Source: a virus. From it: 40,769 nt of DNA. The notes below the pieces were generated by a model that worked only from the letters and a program-made list of their open reading frames with translations, searched no databases and had not been told where the DNA came from. A program made the position numbers and the translations under genes. The stretch covers positions 1 through 40,769 of the IMG/VR virus record IMGVR_UViG_3300035698_003967; one strand, 5' to 3'. Shown piece after piece: positions 22,580 through 30,794 of the stretch (position 1 is its first letter; the number at the start of each line of letters is the position of its first letter).

Positions 22580-23389
22580 ATGGCTAAGAGAAAACAAAAA
22601 TCCCCCGAAGAACTCGAACAAGAGTTAGTAGCACGTAATATAGTGGACTTAGAACGTGCCGTCGAATTGAACATCATTCCATTGAACCCAACTCGTTCTT
22701 TTGAAATAGGTGAACGTGTTTCGATTGGGGCACATGATGAGGTATACATCCGTGAAATACACGCAGATGGACTTTTCTATGTATGTGAAGCCATCGGGGT
22801 AGAAAGATCAAGGAACTCACCCCGGGATGAATTTCATGTTCAACCTTGGCAAGATATATACAAATATAATATGGATCAGAAGGATCAATTCACCAAAGAA
22901 GAAAAATATTATATCCGACAATTGAATTCTAGAATAAGTTCTTTATTACATATGGTCTATGCCCCACACGCAGGTATGGATTTCGATGTTGAGTATCAAC
23001 GTGAACATGTGTGGGAACTTGAGGATAAAGTGTCACTGATTGATAGTATATATAATAATGTTGATATCGGTAAAATAGTGTTCGTTCAACTTAACGAATC
23101 AACAAAGGGAAGATACTACCAAGTCCTTGACGGTAAACAAAGACTAACCGCCCTGTGTGAATTCTACGAAGATAGGTTCCCATATAAGGGTGTTTACTTC
23201 TCACAATTATCCAACCGAGATAAACATACGTTTAGGAATCATGGTATCACATATGGGTTTCTTGAAAACCCGGACAAACGTGGAATATATGAAACATTCG
23301 TTAAACTGAATACCTGTGGGAAACCAATGGATCATAAACATATTGAAAAAGTTCGTAACTTACTTAACAACCTAGAAGATGGATCTTAG
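22580..23389 (+). CDS. DUF262 (ParB-like nuclease fold) protein
   Basis: 269 aa from ATG 22580. Residues 136-191 carry the DUF262 signature: FDVEYQREHVWE, SLIDSIYNNVDIGKIVFV and VLDGKQRLTALCEF; later FVKLNTCGKPM and HIEKVRNLL. DUF262 occurs in GmrS-like restriction subunits and has a ParB/Srx-like nucleotide-binding fold. No GmrD-like HNH domain is present. The N-terminal 100 residues include a beta-rich SH3-like part. Possible roles are NTP-dependent DNA binding, nicking or anti-defence. It overlaps the next tiny gene by 11 nt. Confidence 0.75.
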   Translation: MAKRKQKSPEELEQELVARNIVDLERAVELNIIPLNPTRSFEIGERVSIGAHDEVYIREIHADGLFYVCEAIGVERSRNSPRDEFHVQPWQDIYKYNMDQKDQFTKEEKYYIRQLNSRISSLLHMVYAPHAGMDFDVEYQREHVWELEDKVSLIDSIYNNVDIGKIVFVQLNESTKGRYYQVLDGKQRLTALCEFYEDRFPYKGVYFSQLSNRDKHTFRNHGITYGFLENPDKRGIYETFVKLNTCGKPMDHKHIEKVRNLLNNLEDGS

Positions 23390-23483
23390 CATTGGTGAAT
23401 GGATATATTTAGGAATCGTCGCTATCTGTTTGATTGGTGGAATGGTTTCATCTATCCCATATGTTCATAAAAGAAAACGATAA
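23379..23483 (+). CDS. 34-aa single-span membrane peptide
   Basis: MDLSIGEWIYLGIVAICLIG followed by GMVSSIPYVHKRKR. One transmembrane helix with a basic C-terminus. Start overlaps the DUF262 gene by 11 nt and stop overlaps the next start (TAATG), so it is likely translated by coupling. Could be a small holin-like or regulatory peptide; function unknown. Confidence 0.6.
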   Translation: MDLSIGEWIYLGIVAICLIGGMVSSIPYVHKRKR

Positions 23484-23920
23484 TGGACAATAGAATATTT
23501 GACGTAAACGGAAAGACAATCGAACAATTACTCATAGCGGTACAACTATTGTTATTAAACGAGTATGGTGATAAAGAAAATGTGAGGGGTTGGTATTTCT
23601 CCAAGAAAAAGGGATTAGTTCTAACCTGGCACAATGATTCCCGTCACAACCCAACTCCATTCACAAATAGAATGGGACAACCTGAACCTATAAAGGAGGC
23701 TGAACTAACAAACCTATTGTGGGAATGGTTGGACTCAGACCAATCTAAAGAAGTTGAACTTGATGATTGGGATAAAGACCTACAAGATTCAGACGTGAGT
23801 AATAGTGATGGGTGGAGATTATACACTGAAGATTGGGGCCATGTAAAGGAGACCGAACACACCATCGACCATTATTCAATTGCAGCATTTAAACGAGTGT
23901 ATCTCTGGTACGGTAAATAA
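23483..23920 (+). CDS. Hypothetical acidic protein
   Basis: 145 aa, acidic and Trp-rich (LLWEWLDSDQSKEVELDDWD). Begins MDNRIFDVNGKTIEQLLIAV. Not recognised. In the DUF262 operon. Confidence 0.75.
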   Translation: MDNRIFDVNGKTIEQLLIAVQLLLLNEYGDKENVRGWYFSKKKGLVLTWHNDSRHNPTPFTNRMGQPEPIKEAELTNLLWEWLDSDQSKEVELDDWDKDLQDSDVSNSDGWRLYTEDWGHVKETEHTIDHYSIAAFKRVYLWYGK

Positions 23921-23928
23921 AAAAAGAT

Positions 23929-24165
23929 ATGAAAGTAAAAGATCTAATTGAACAACTGAAGGGACAAGATCCCGAAGCAACTGTGATTCTCACAAGTAGC
24001 AATTTCGAACTAAATGGGGCGGACGTTCCTCTTGGTGGAATTTTTGGTAGTGAAACTGGTAATAAGAAAGTAAAAACATTCAGAGACGCCTTTGATGGGG
24101 AGTCTTATGAAACAGAAGTTTGGTCCCCTTTCGGTGGAAATGAAAAGGTAATATCGTTGTACTAA
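23929..24165 (+). CDS. Small conserved phage hypothetical
   Basis: 78 aa. MKVKDLIEQLKGQDPEATVI is a common opening of small phage and bacterial proteins of unknown function; the rest includes VPLGGIFGSETGNKKVKTFR. It ends the operon that starts at 22580; an 80-nt AT-rich gap follows. Confidence 0.72.
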   Translation: MKVKDLIEQLKGQDPEATVILTSSNFELNGADVPLGGIFGSETGNKKVKTFRDAFDGESYETEVWSPFGGNEKVISLY

Positions 24166-24245
24166 AACATGATATTAATCAAATTATTGTGGCGAAATTA
24201 AAACTCCATCATATTTATTATTGAATAAAATCATTTCTCCCCGTT

Positions 24246-24491
24246 ATGAAAGAAGGCGTTTTATATTTTACATACTTTACAGTGGGTGATCACGTAAGAA
24301 CCCCGGAGGGTGTCGGCATCGTAAATAAAGATGAAGACCCCATAACAGAAGAGAACGATTTCTGTACCTCAGAAGTCAATATCCAACACAAATTCAAATC
24401 ATCCAACAACACCAACAACGCCCCAATAGATGTAATCCGAGATTATGTCAGTCTCATATCTGAAGAGGAGTACTCCGAAGACGCCGAATAA
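24246..24491 (+). CDS. Small SH3-like hypothetical protein
   Basis: 81 aa. TVGDHVRTPEGVGIVNKDED looks like a small SH3-like barrel motif. The remainder is acidic and polar. Not recognised. No clear promoter except an AT-rich stretch (CATATTTATTATTG) about 40 nt upstream. Confidence 0.68.
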   Translation: MKEGVLYFTYFTVGDHVRTPEGVGIVNKDEDPITEENDFCTSEVNIQHKFKSSNNTNNAPIDVIRDYVSLISEEEYSEDAE

Positions 24492-24515
24492 CCCCAACAT
24501 TTTATCTATCTAAAT

Positions 24516-24546
24516 TTTGTAATCTGAAATATTTTATTTATATTTT
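24516..24546 (+). promoter_or_regulatory. Leaderless-type promoter
   Basis: TTTG 24516-24519, 19-nt spacer, TATATTTT 24539-24546; the ATG at 24552 follows after 5 nt. Confidence 0.6.
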
Positions 24547-24551
24547 ATGTT

Positions 24552-24731
24552 ATGAGTAAAAGTATTAAAGAATTAGAAGTAGATCTCGAAAATTTGAAAG
24601 AATCTAATCGATCCTTATGGGACATGTATGGAAGTGAATTGTGTTCTGGGGATATGAGTGGTCAAGAAAGATTTCTCGAAGAAAGAATCAGAAAACTTAA
24701 AGAAGAAGAAAATGACGAAATTCAATCCTGA
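24552..24731 (+). CDS. 59-aa coiled-coil protein
   Basis: MSKSIKELEVDLENLKESNR begins a charged helix; the second half (QERFLEERIRKLKEEE) is another. Heptad-like Leu spacing suggests a short coiled coil. It starts right after a promoter and overlaps the next gene by 20 nt. Not recognised. Confidence 0.68.
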   Translation: MSKSIKELEVDLENLKESNRSLWDMYGSELCSGDMSGQERFLEERIRKLKEEENDEIQS

Positions 24732-25065
24732 AAACAAAGAGATTTTAACAATTGGTGAAACACTCGGTCCCGCTATGGAGATCACCAATCCACTCGATGC
24801 TCAACAATACCTTACTGATTATGTGACTCATATTCAGAAGCATCTTGACGAAGAACCAAGGGATAATGACATGACCGCCGAGGACATAGCCAAATCAAAT
24901 TTGGGATACTTTGCTGGGTATTATAATGATGAGACTCGCGTACGAGTTGAAGAACTATTCACCTGTTCCCACCCAATTTTCGGAACAATAAAAGATAACG
25001 GATCCCCGACCCCCGAACAAGCGTTTAAGATGGGCGAGGATATAGCAAAAAACAATCAAAAATGA
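24712..25065 (+). CDS. Conserved phage hypothetical
   Basis: 117 aa from ATG 24712 (MTKFNPENKEILTIGETLGP). The stretch NLGYFAGYYNDETRVRVEEL, then FTCSHPIFG, recurs in phages of several hosts as an uncharacterised family. The upstream extension to 24658 lies within the previous gene. Confidence 0.75.
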   Translation: MTKFNPENKEILTIGETLGPAMEITNPLDAQQYLTDYVTHIQKHLDEEPRDNDMTAEDIAKSNLGYFAGYYNDETRVRVEELFTCSHPIFGTIKDNGSPTPEQAFKMGEDIAKNNQK

Positions 25066-25214
25066 TGGAAAAAGTTTTAACTTACGAGGAGTACGTAAAC
25101 GTGAAAAACCTTCTCACAAAAATTAAAGGACAATTAGATCTTGTCGACAAATCAAAAGAAGAGGTTAATAAGACTGTTGACCAAATAAATGATATTTTGA
25201 ACGCTGTGATATGA
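25062..25214 (+). CDS. 50-aa helical protein
   Basis: MMEKVLTYEEYVNVKNLLTK, then IKGQLDLVDKSKEEVNKTVD. Amphipathic helices, no known family. ATGA overlaps with the genes on both sides show translational coupling. Confidence 0.65.
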   Translation: MMEKVLTYEEYVNVKNLLTKIKGQLDLVDKSKEEVNKTVDQINDILNAVI

Positions 25215-25948
25215 TCGACGATAGTAACAACGAAAAGAAAACGTATATAATCACTGCGAAGTTCAAAGTCACAGGTATGCTTCCACACTATATCAAAAAA
25301 GAGCATATTGAGTCTCAATCTCAGTCAGCCATTACAGAGGCTGTCGGTTCGATTGCATTGTCAAGTGAATACTATGATATGGATGTTGACGACGAGTGGG
25401 AAGTATATCTCAACGGTGATGTTAAGATCACAGATGTTACAGAAATCTCCATTGATATCGGTGCAGACGTAACCTACAATAAGCTAATGAAAAGAGCATC
25501 AGAGTTTAGAGATGAAGATGACGGGGACCCTTACGATTTGTCAGTTCATTCACCAGGGAGTGATTATTATAAAAAAGATAATGAACCAGATAATATTATA
25601 GAACCTTTAATAATCCCCTATACCCTTGAGGACGCTATTAAAGTTCTCGTTAATGAAGAGAACATAAAATTCGCCAAAGAAGCTAAAGATGAGAATGATT
25701 TCATATGTTCCCTTCATCATAGATTTGGCACCTCAATACGAAATGACTGGGGATTGTGGTCTGGTTCGGACTTACAAAGATGGTTTAAAATACTTGGTAT
25801 TCATCATCCCGACGACATGTCATCCATAATTATGACTTCAGTTTATAGGGGGATTATGGGTAAACCCCAAGGGTTGGAAGAACAAATAAACCATCATAGG
25901 GATTTTTGGGAAAAGAACGATTCTAGTGTAAATAAAGGCGAATTATAG
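25211..25948 (+). CDS. Protein with DUF6794-like C-terminal domain
   Basis: 245 aa. The N-terminal half has alternating strands (YIITAKFKVTGMLPHYIKKE) and acidic loops. The C-terminal 80 residues, LHHRFGTSIRNDWGLWSGSD, then IHHPDDMSSIIMTSVYRGIM, match a small helical domain I recall as DUF6794, of unknown function and found in bacteria and phages. The junction lies in an acidic linker near residues 115-130. Confidence 0.65.
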   Translation: MIDDSNNEKKTYIITAKFKVTGMLPHYIKKEHIESQSQSAITEAVGSIALSSEYYDMDVDDEWEVYLNGDVKITDVTEISIDIGADVTYNKLMKRASEFRDEDDGDPYDLSVHSPGSDYYKKDNEPDNIIEPLIIPYTLEDAIKVLVNEENIKFAKEAKDENDFICSLHHRFGTSIRNDWGLWSGSDLQRWFKILGIHHPDDMSSIIMTSVYRGIMGKPQGLEEQINHHRDFWEKNDSSVNKGEL

Positions 25949-25984
25949 TACTCACAGTACCTTAATTCGAATAAATATAAAGTG

Positions 25985-26422
25985 ATGAAGAAGAAATCTA
26001 CCCGGAAGAGACCCACATTATTGATGGAAGATGTGATATCATTTGAGACAGCCAAATCAGCCAAAAAAGCTGGGTTTGTTTTTAATGGTAGAACAAATGA
26101 TTGGATGCAAACCACCCTACCATATAATGAAGATGGGACTAGAGACATTCATCTCAGAGGTAGTAAGGAGATATTTCCTGCCCCGACCCAAGGTCTCCTT
26201 CAGAAATGGTTGAGGGAAAGACACCACATTCAGCTCGAGGTCAATTACAGGAAATTTGCTGTAAAGGGTCATGATGGGTATTTCTTTATATGTGCCACAA
26301 CAAAATATCATCGAATAGAAGCATATCTTGGAAATGGTGGAATTGGATTTAAAACGTATGAAGACGCACTTGAGGCTGGGTTACAATATGGGTTAAACAT
26401 AATAAAATATAAAGACAAATGA
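25985..26422 (+). CDS. Conserved Bacteroidota phage hypothetical
   Basis: 145 aa from ATG 25985. FETAKSAKKAGFVFNGRTND, then APTQGLLQKWLRERHHIQLE and YEDALEAGLQYGLNII. This arrangement (APTQ-x-LLQKWLRE...H) is common in phages and mobile elements of Bacteroidota, with no established function. Its stop overlaps the next start. Confidence 0.78.
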   Translation: MKKKSTRKRPTLLMEDVISFETAKSAKKAGFVFNGRTNDWMQTTLPYNEDGTRDIHLRGSKEIFPAPTQGLLQKWLRERHHIQLEVNYRKFAVKGHDGYFFICATTKYHRIEAYLGNGGIGFKTYEDALEAGLQYGLNIIKYKDK

Positions 26423-26853
26423 GAGAATACAATCATAGAGAACGTTTAGAAATAACCCAACTTGCTGAAGAGTGTTCACGATCTGGGAACGAACAACCAT
26501 TAATTGACTACATCAACAAATTACACACAATCAAATGGGAGAACGGAAAGACTATTACGAATTCAATAATTGACAACTATTACCCCGACTGTCACGATAG
26601 GTTTAGAGATAAACTTTTAAATATGATGGTCGACTTCTCATTTTCATTTGAGCGGGCATTAGAACCTCCTATCGAAGAGAACAAAATCCTCCGAGATTTT
26701 GGGAAAAAATTGGTTGAGAGTCAGATCGACATCCCAGTAGAATTTAAAGAAATTGTTGATGAACATTTTTGGGATCTCGTAGATCCAGGTCCAGACTTAA
26801 CCGACGATAGTAGTCCCATGAATACGTTTGGAAACGATAATTACGGGAAATAA
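26419..26853 (+). CDS. Hypothetical protein
   Basis: 144 aa, helical, not recognised (HRERLEITQLAEECSRSGNE). Acidic disordered C-terminus. Coupled to the preceding gene by a 4-nt overlap. Confidence 0.72.
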   Translation: MREYNHRERLEITQLAEECSRSGNEQPLIDYINKLHTIKWENGKTITNSIIDNYYPDCHDRFRDKLLNMMVDFSFSFERALEPPIEENKILRDFGKKLVESQIDIPVEFKEIVDEHFWDLVDPGPDLTDDSSPMNTFGNDNYGK

Positions 26854-26863
26854 TCCCTCCTTT

Positions 26864-26895
26864 TTTGGTGTTGTAGAAAAAAAAGTTTATATTTG
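26864..26895 (+). promoter_or_regulatory. Leaderless-type promoter
   Basis: TTTGG from 26864, 20-nt spacer, TATATTTG 26888-26895; ATG 4 nt later at 26900. Confidence 0.7.
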
Positions 26896-26899
26896 CCCA

Positions 26900-27265
26900 A
26901 TGAAAAAAGCACACGCATATCTATTTGCACATGATGTGGACATGAGTAAACCAACGAAAACCGTCCACGATCAGATTTTCACTAAACGATATGATGGTGA
27001 AGATCACGACATTCCATTTGGTGATTTACCAACGGATCTCCAACCCACTGACATTCTATGTTATCATTCAGATCCAGGATACCATTCAGAAAACAATTCA
27101 TGGGATCCGTTTACTGAACTCACTATCCTCCGTCCACGATTAGAAACCGACGAAGAACAAAAAGAACGGCTTGAAAAAAGTGCTGGATACCTGGCAAACC
27201 GTAAGCAAGATCGTCACGAGACCTACCTCAAATTGAAAGAAGAGTTCGAACCAACTAAAAAATAA
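26900..27265 (+). CDS. Hypothetical protein
   Basis: 121 aa from ATG 26900. MKKAHAYLFAHDVDMSKPTK, later DILCYHSDPGYHSENNSWDP. The C-terminal half is a charged helix. Not recognised. Confidence 0.74.
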   Translation: MKKAHAYLFAHDVDMSKPTKTVHDQIFTKRYDGEDHDIPFGDLPTDLQPTDILCYHSDPGYHSENNSWDPFTELTILRPRLETDEEQKERLEKSAGYLANRKQDRHETYLKLKEEFEPTKK

Positions 27266-27267
27266 TT

Positions 27268-27283
27268 CACCAAATATTTGGTG
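27268..27283. repeat. 16-bp perfect palindrome over the -33 box
   Basis: CACCAAATATTTGGTG reads the same on both strands. It contains the TTTG -33 element (27277-27280) of the promoter for the gene at 27313, so it is well placed to be an operator. Confidence 0.6.
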
Positions 27284-27308
27284 GTTACATTTCTATTACA
27301 TATCTTTG
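27277..27308 (+). promoter_or_regulatory. Leaderless-type strong promoter
   Basis: TTTGGTGG from 27277, 20-nt spacer, TATCTTTG 27301-27308; ATG 4 nt later at 27313. Confidence 0.75.
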
Positions 27309-27312
27309 ACAT

Positions 27313-27543
27313 ATGGAAAAAACACAATTTTGCTGCAAACCGTATAAGAAAATGGCTCGGACCTTTCAATGGTTCAGTTATGTGAATGAAAAAAACGTCA
27401 GAATATTCCTTATGCCCTCAATAAAGGTGGGTGAAAAGTTATGGAGAGTTGACTATTGCCCATCATGTGGGGCGCCAACTCGTTCAATTGAAGTCCCTGA
27501 AGAGGAATACATGGAGATCATGAACTATGAAAAGGCTGACTGA
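27313..27543 (+). CDS. Small zinc-ribbon-like protein
   Basis: 76 aa. TQFCCKPYKKM near the start and VDYCPSCGAPTRSI later give CC...C-x2-C, typical of a zinc ribbon. Expressed from a leaderless-type promoter with a palindrome. Its stop overlaps the next start (TGATG). Confidence 0.74.
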   Translation: MEKTQFCCKPYKKMARTFQWFSYVNEKNVRIFLMPSIKVGEKLWRVDYCPSCGAPTRSIEVPEEEYMEIMNYEKAD

Positions 27544-27788
27544 TGGGTGTAATAGAGAGACTCCGGAAGAAAATTCCATTGAAGACCCGATTAAGTGTCC
27601 TTAATGAAATGATGATCCAATCGTTTTTAATTGATATCGGGTACATTCCTGATGGATATTGGACGGATGAGAAGGAAGAGAAGTATGGAAAGGCGTTCCG
27701 GGCGTTAGCAATGAAAATGGCAAACGCAGAAATGAATGAATTTGATAATTGGGAAAAAGATGGGAGACCAAAAGATGAAAGAAATTGA
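27543..27788 (+). CDS. Hypothetical protein
   Basis: 81 aa, helical and charged (MGVIERLRKKIPLKTRLSVL). Not recognised. Its 3' end overlaps the next gene by 14 nt. Confidence 0.7.
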   Translation: MGVIERLRKKIPLKTRLSVLNEMMIQSFLIDIGYIPDGYWTDEKEEKYGKAFRALAMKMANAEMNEFDNWEKDGRPKDERN

Positions 27789-28353
27789 TATTGAATGGTT
27801 GAGGAAGATTGAAGCCGCCCACGATAAGTTGGAACGGTCAATTCCTATTGATGGTAACAGCGGGAGATGTACAAAGGAAATATTGATTGATAGATATTTC
27901 AGTTTCCTTCAAAACCAGGCGTATAAACTTGAGCTCACCACCAACACTGGAGCCCAACATCGTGAGTATGAGGTATTCTATGCGTTGTTTACTAAAGCCA
28001 AACTTACAATCACCTCATATGGAAACAATGATGGGGAGGTTTATTACTCTTATGGGGTTCAAAAGTATATTGGGTGGAACGACTCAGAATTCACCATATC
28101 CTTTATGGATGAAAAATTGAAACGTCGGTCCTTTAAATTACATTGGAACGATATTATCCGCATTAGATATGAAAGGATCCCAAGGGAAAGGTATTGGGAG
28201 ATAGCCAAATTGTTTGTCGAGATGGATGAACCCACAGAACATAGTATATGTGAATTTTTTGATGAAGCACAGGGTAAACGATATTGTGCTTGTAAGGACA
28301 CCCCAGGTAATAGGTGTATTGGGGTAAATTGTGGGTATTTTAAAGAAAAATGA
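27775..28353 (+). CDS. Hypothetical protein with C-terminal Cys cluster
   Basis: 192 aa from ATG 27775. Mixed alpha/beta body, ending RYCACKDTPGNRCIGVNCGY with five cysteines that could hold a metal. Not recognised. The ORF can be extended to 27736, but that would lie inside the previous gene. Confidence 0.74.
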   Translation: MKEIDIEWLRKIEAAHDKLERSIPIDGNSGRCTKEILIDRYFSFLQNQAYKLELTTNTGAQHREYEVFYALFTKAKLTITSYGNNDGEVYYSYGVQKYIGWNDSEFTISFMDEKLKRRSFKLHWNDIIRIRYERIPRERYWEIAKLFVEMDEPTEHSICEFFDEAQGKRYCACKDTPGNRCIGVNCGYFKEK

Positions 28354-28354
28354 C

Positions 28355-28825
28355 ATGAAAACAATTCTAAGTATCATTCCGTACGCTCTCACCTTAAAGG
28401 ATTTCTTCGAGATGCGTGAACCCGTGAAAGATAGGCCAAGACATCACTTCTTTAAATCTATACCTGAATGGTGTGTAAGGAAAGATAATGGTCATATTGA
28501 TTATACGGAAAATTATCATCAGTTTACTGGTCTCATTGAAGACGATGATAAGACGAAACATTTTCTGTTTGATATAAACCCTGTCGATCTTTTACTAAAA
28601 GAGGAGATTTTAAATATTGGGGTGGAAGAATTGTTCGAGGGTTATGATTGGAGACCTCTATTTAAAGAGATCCCTTACAACACCCCACCACATCGAAACA
28701 TTCAGATCCCGATTAGTGTACATATGGTTATGGATCTTGATTATGTGGGTGGTGATGGTGACTATGATTTGGTACCAGAAGTTTTGGGTTATCTTGACGG
28801 CGCTATGAACCTTTCTAGGATATAG
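28355..28825 (+). CDS. Hypothetical protein
   Basis: 156 aa from ATG 28355. The region PRHHFFKSIPEWCVRKDNGH and DLDYVGGDGDYDLVPEVLGY are distinctive, but no family is recognised. It starts 1 nt after the previous stop. Confidence 0.74.
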   Translation: MKTILSIIPYALTLKDFFEMREPVKDRPRHHFFKSIPEWCVRKDNGHIDYTENYHQFTGLIEDDDKTKHFLFDINPVDLLLKEEILNIGVEELFEGYDWRPLFKEIPYNTPPHRNIQIPISVHMVMDLDYVGGDGDYDLVPEVLGYLDGAMNLSRI

Positions 28826-28845
28826 GGTATTTATTAAAAAAGCCT

Positions 28846-30339
28846 ATGATTGTAATGTCGTGGTTTGAATTAGTTCAAACTTTAATTCAAACAATCCCCT
28901 TTCCCATGGACATCGTGGATGAAACGGGGACTATCTTATTTCAAAATGACATCTTCAAGGATATGTTCGGTGAAGACGCTATCGGGAAAAAATGTTGGGA
29001 ACTTTACCAGGACGATAAAACTCAATGTTCAAATTGTCCGTTACGTAAACCAATCGTGGTGGGAGTAAGTGATTTTCACATATCTTATAATGTTTTAAGT
29101 GGTAAAACCTATGACATTCACCACACTGGGATGTTGTTTAACGGTAAGAAAGCTATGTTGGAGATATTCATAGACATTACTGAACGCAAACAAGCAGAGA
29201 AATCGTTGAAACTAAACGAAGAGAAATTAAATCTACTTGTTAATTCATCACCTATTGGAATATGTACTGTTAATATGGTTGGTGATTTTATTACCACAAA
29301 TCTAGCATATGAACAGATGGTGGGTTATTCCAAAGAAGAACTTATGGAACTTTCTTTTTTTGATGTGACACATCCTGATGATCGGCCTAAAAACAAAAAG
29401 CTTTTTCAGGAAATGTTTTCTTTGGAAACAACGAAATTTTCTATGAAGAAAAGATATATCCGCAAGAACGGTGAGGAAATTAAGGTTGCTGTTCATGGCG
29501 TTGGTATTAAGGATATTAATAGGGAGGTTATATACGGAACAGCATTTGTTGATGATATTACTGACCAATTTGAAATTACAAATGAGTTGCAAAGATCCGA
29601 AGAACAATTCAGAAAGTTATTTGGTAACATGGAACAGGGCTTCGCTGCCCATAAAATGATATATGATACTGATGGTGTCCCCATTGATTATGAATATATT
29701 ATGGTTAATGATGCTTTCGAAAAATTAACTGGGTGGAAGGGTGTTGATGTCGTCGGAAAAACTATAAAAGAAATTTTACCAGATATAGAACCTTACTGTA
29801 TAAATAATTACGCAGAAGTAGTAAAAACGGGGAAATCAGTCCAATTTGAAAATTATTTTTCTCTTAGAGATAAACATTTTAATGTGACGGCTTATAGCCA
29901 GAGCAAAGATATGTTCGTGGTCATATTTTATGATATCACCCAATATAAGGCCGATGAGAAAAAAATGAAAGATGATAAAAAGTTTATCGAATCTATTTTA
30001 AATGTCAGCCCATCTGTGATATATGTTTATGACCTAATTGAGAAGAAAAACGTATATACTAATAGAGGTATTGAGGATCTTCTTGGTTACACGGATAAGG
30101 AAGTTAAAAAAATGGGGGAAAATCTTATTGAAAACCTGATGCACCCTAAAGATTTTAAGATCTATATTGACGTAACCTTCCCCAAATACAAAAGACTAAA
30201 ACATAGAACCCTGAAGCATGAGTATCGAATGAAACATAAAAATGGTAGATGGGTGCGTTTACTGGCAACCGAGGTTATTTATAAAACAGACGACAAAGGT
30301 AAACCAACACAAATAGTAGGAAATATAATTAAAAAATAA
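28846..30339 (+). CDS. Multi-PAS sensor protein without output domain
   Basis: 497 aa with four PAS/PAC units at about 10-115, 125-245, 252-370 and 380-497. Examples are FPMDIVDETGTILFQNDIFK, SPIGICTVNMVGDFITTNLA, FIDITERKQAEKSL, FVDDITDQFEITNEL and YDITQYKADEKK. PAS1 includes CSNCPLRKP, a Cys pair seen in redox or haem-linked sensor kinases. The protein stops at QIVGNIIKK, right where a histidine kinase or cyclase domain would begin; no kinase, HATPase, GGDEF or DNA-binding part is present. It most likely derives from a host histidine kinase. It may bind host sensors. The start could also be ATG 28855. Confidence 0.82.
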   Translation: MIVMSWFELVQTLIQTIPFPMDIVDETGTILFQNDIFKDMFGEDAIGKKCWELYQDDKTQCSNCPLRKPIVVGVSDFHISYNVLSGKTYDIHHTGMLFNGKKAMLEIFIDITERKQAEKSLKLNEEKLNLLVNSSPIGICTVNMVGDFITTNLAYEQMVGYSKEELMELSFFDVTHPDDRPKNKKLFQEMFSLETTKFSMKKRYIRKNGEEIKVAVHGVGIKDINREVIYGTAFVDDITDQFEITNELQRSEEQFRKLFGNMEQGFAAHKMIYDTDGVPIDYEYIMVNDAFEKLTGWKGVDVVGKTIKEILPDIEPYCINNYAEVVKTGKSVQFENYFSLRDKHFNVTAYSQSKDMFVVIFYDITQYKADEKKMKDDKKFIESILNVSPSVIYVYDLIEKKNVYTNRGIEDLLGYTDKEVKKMGENLIENLMHPKDFKIYIDVTFPKYKRLKHRTLKHEYRMKHKNGRWVRLLATEVIYKTDDKGKPTQIVGNIIKK

Positions 30340-30761
30340 TGGCAAGAATAGGATTAGCGTTATTAATAGTTGACGACAAGATTTTATTGTTTAAAAGATC
30401 CACCCATCCGGACGATATTAACCCGGGTAAGTACGGTTTGGTAGGTGGACACGTCAAAGACGATGAAACCCCCTTAGAAGGGACGAAAAGGGAAGCCAAG
30501 GAGGAGGCAAGCCTTGACCTCACCAAACTCAAGTACCTAGACAACTACAAACACAAAAATGAGGGTAATGGCGAGGAAGATAGACTATATGTCTACACCC
30601 AAGAACTCGAAAATACTGACGACATATATTTGAATCCTGAACACACTGGATTTAAACTATTCAAACCCGACGAGCTTGACAAAAAGGGTGTTATCCCAAC
30701 CACCAAATTCATGTACCATGATTACGTGAAGAAATTTGGTAAGAAAAAATCCAAGAAATGA
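30339..30761 (+). CDS. Nudix hydrolase
   Basis: 140 aa. The Nudix box G37-x5-E43-x7-R51-E52-x2-E55-E56 is clear (GGHVKDDETPLEGTKREAKE); the usual final Gly is Ser58. The early strand LALLIVDDKILLFKRS is typical. It would hydrolyse a nucleoside diphosphate linked to another group (NTPs, ADP-ribose or RNA caps); substrate not predictable. Basic C-terminal tail KKFGKKKSKK. TAATG overlap with the PAS gene. Confidence 0.85.
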   Translation: MARIGLALLIVDDKILLFKRSTHPDDINPGKYGLVGGHVKDDETPLEGTKREAKEEASLDLTKLKYLDNYKHKNEGNGEEDRLYVYTQELENTDDIYLNPEHTGFKLFKPDELDKKGVIPTTKFMYHDYVKKFGKKKSKK

Positions 30762-30794
30762 TTCACTTTACTGTGGTAGTCCATATTTATAAAT

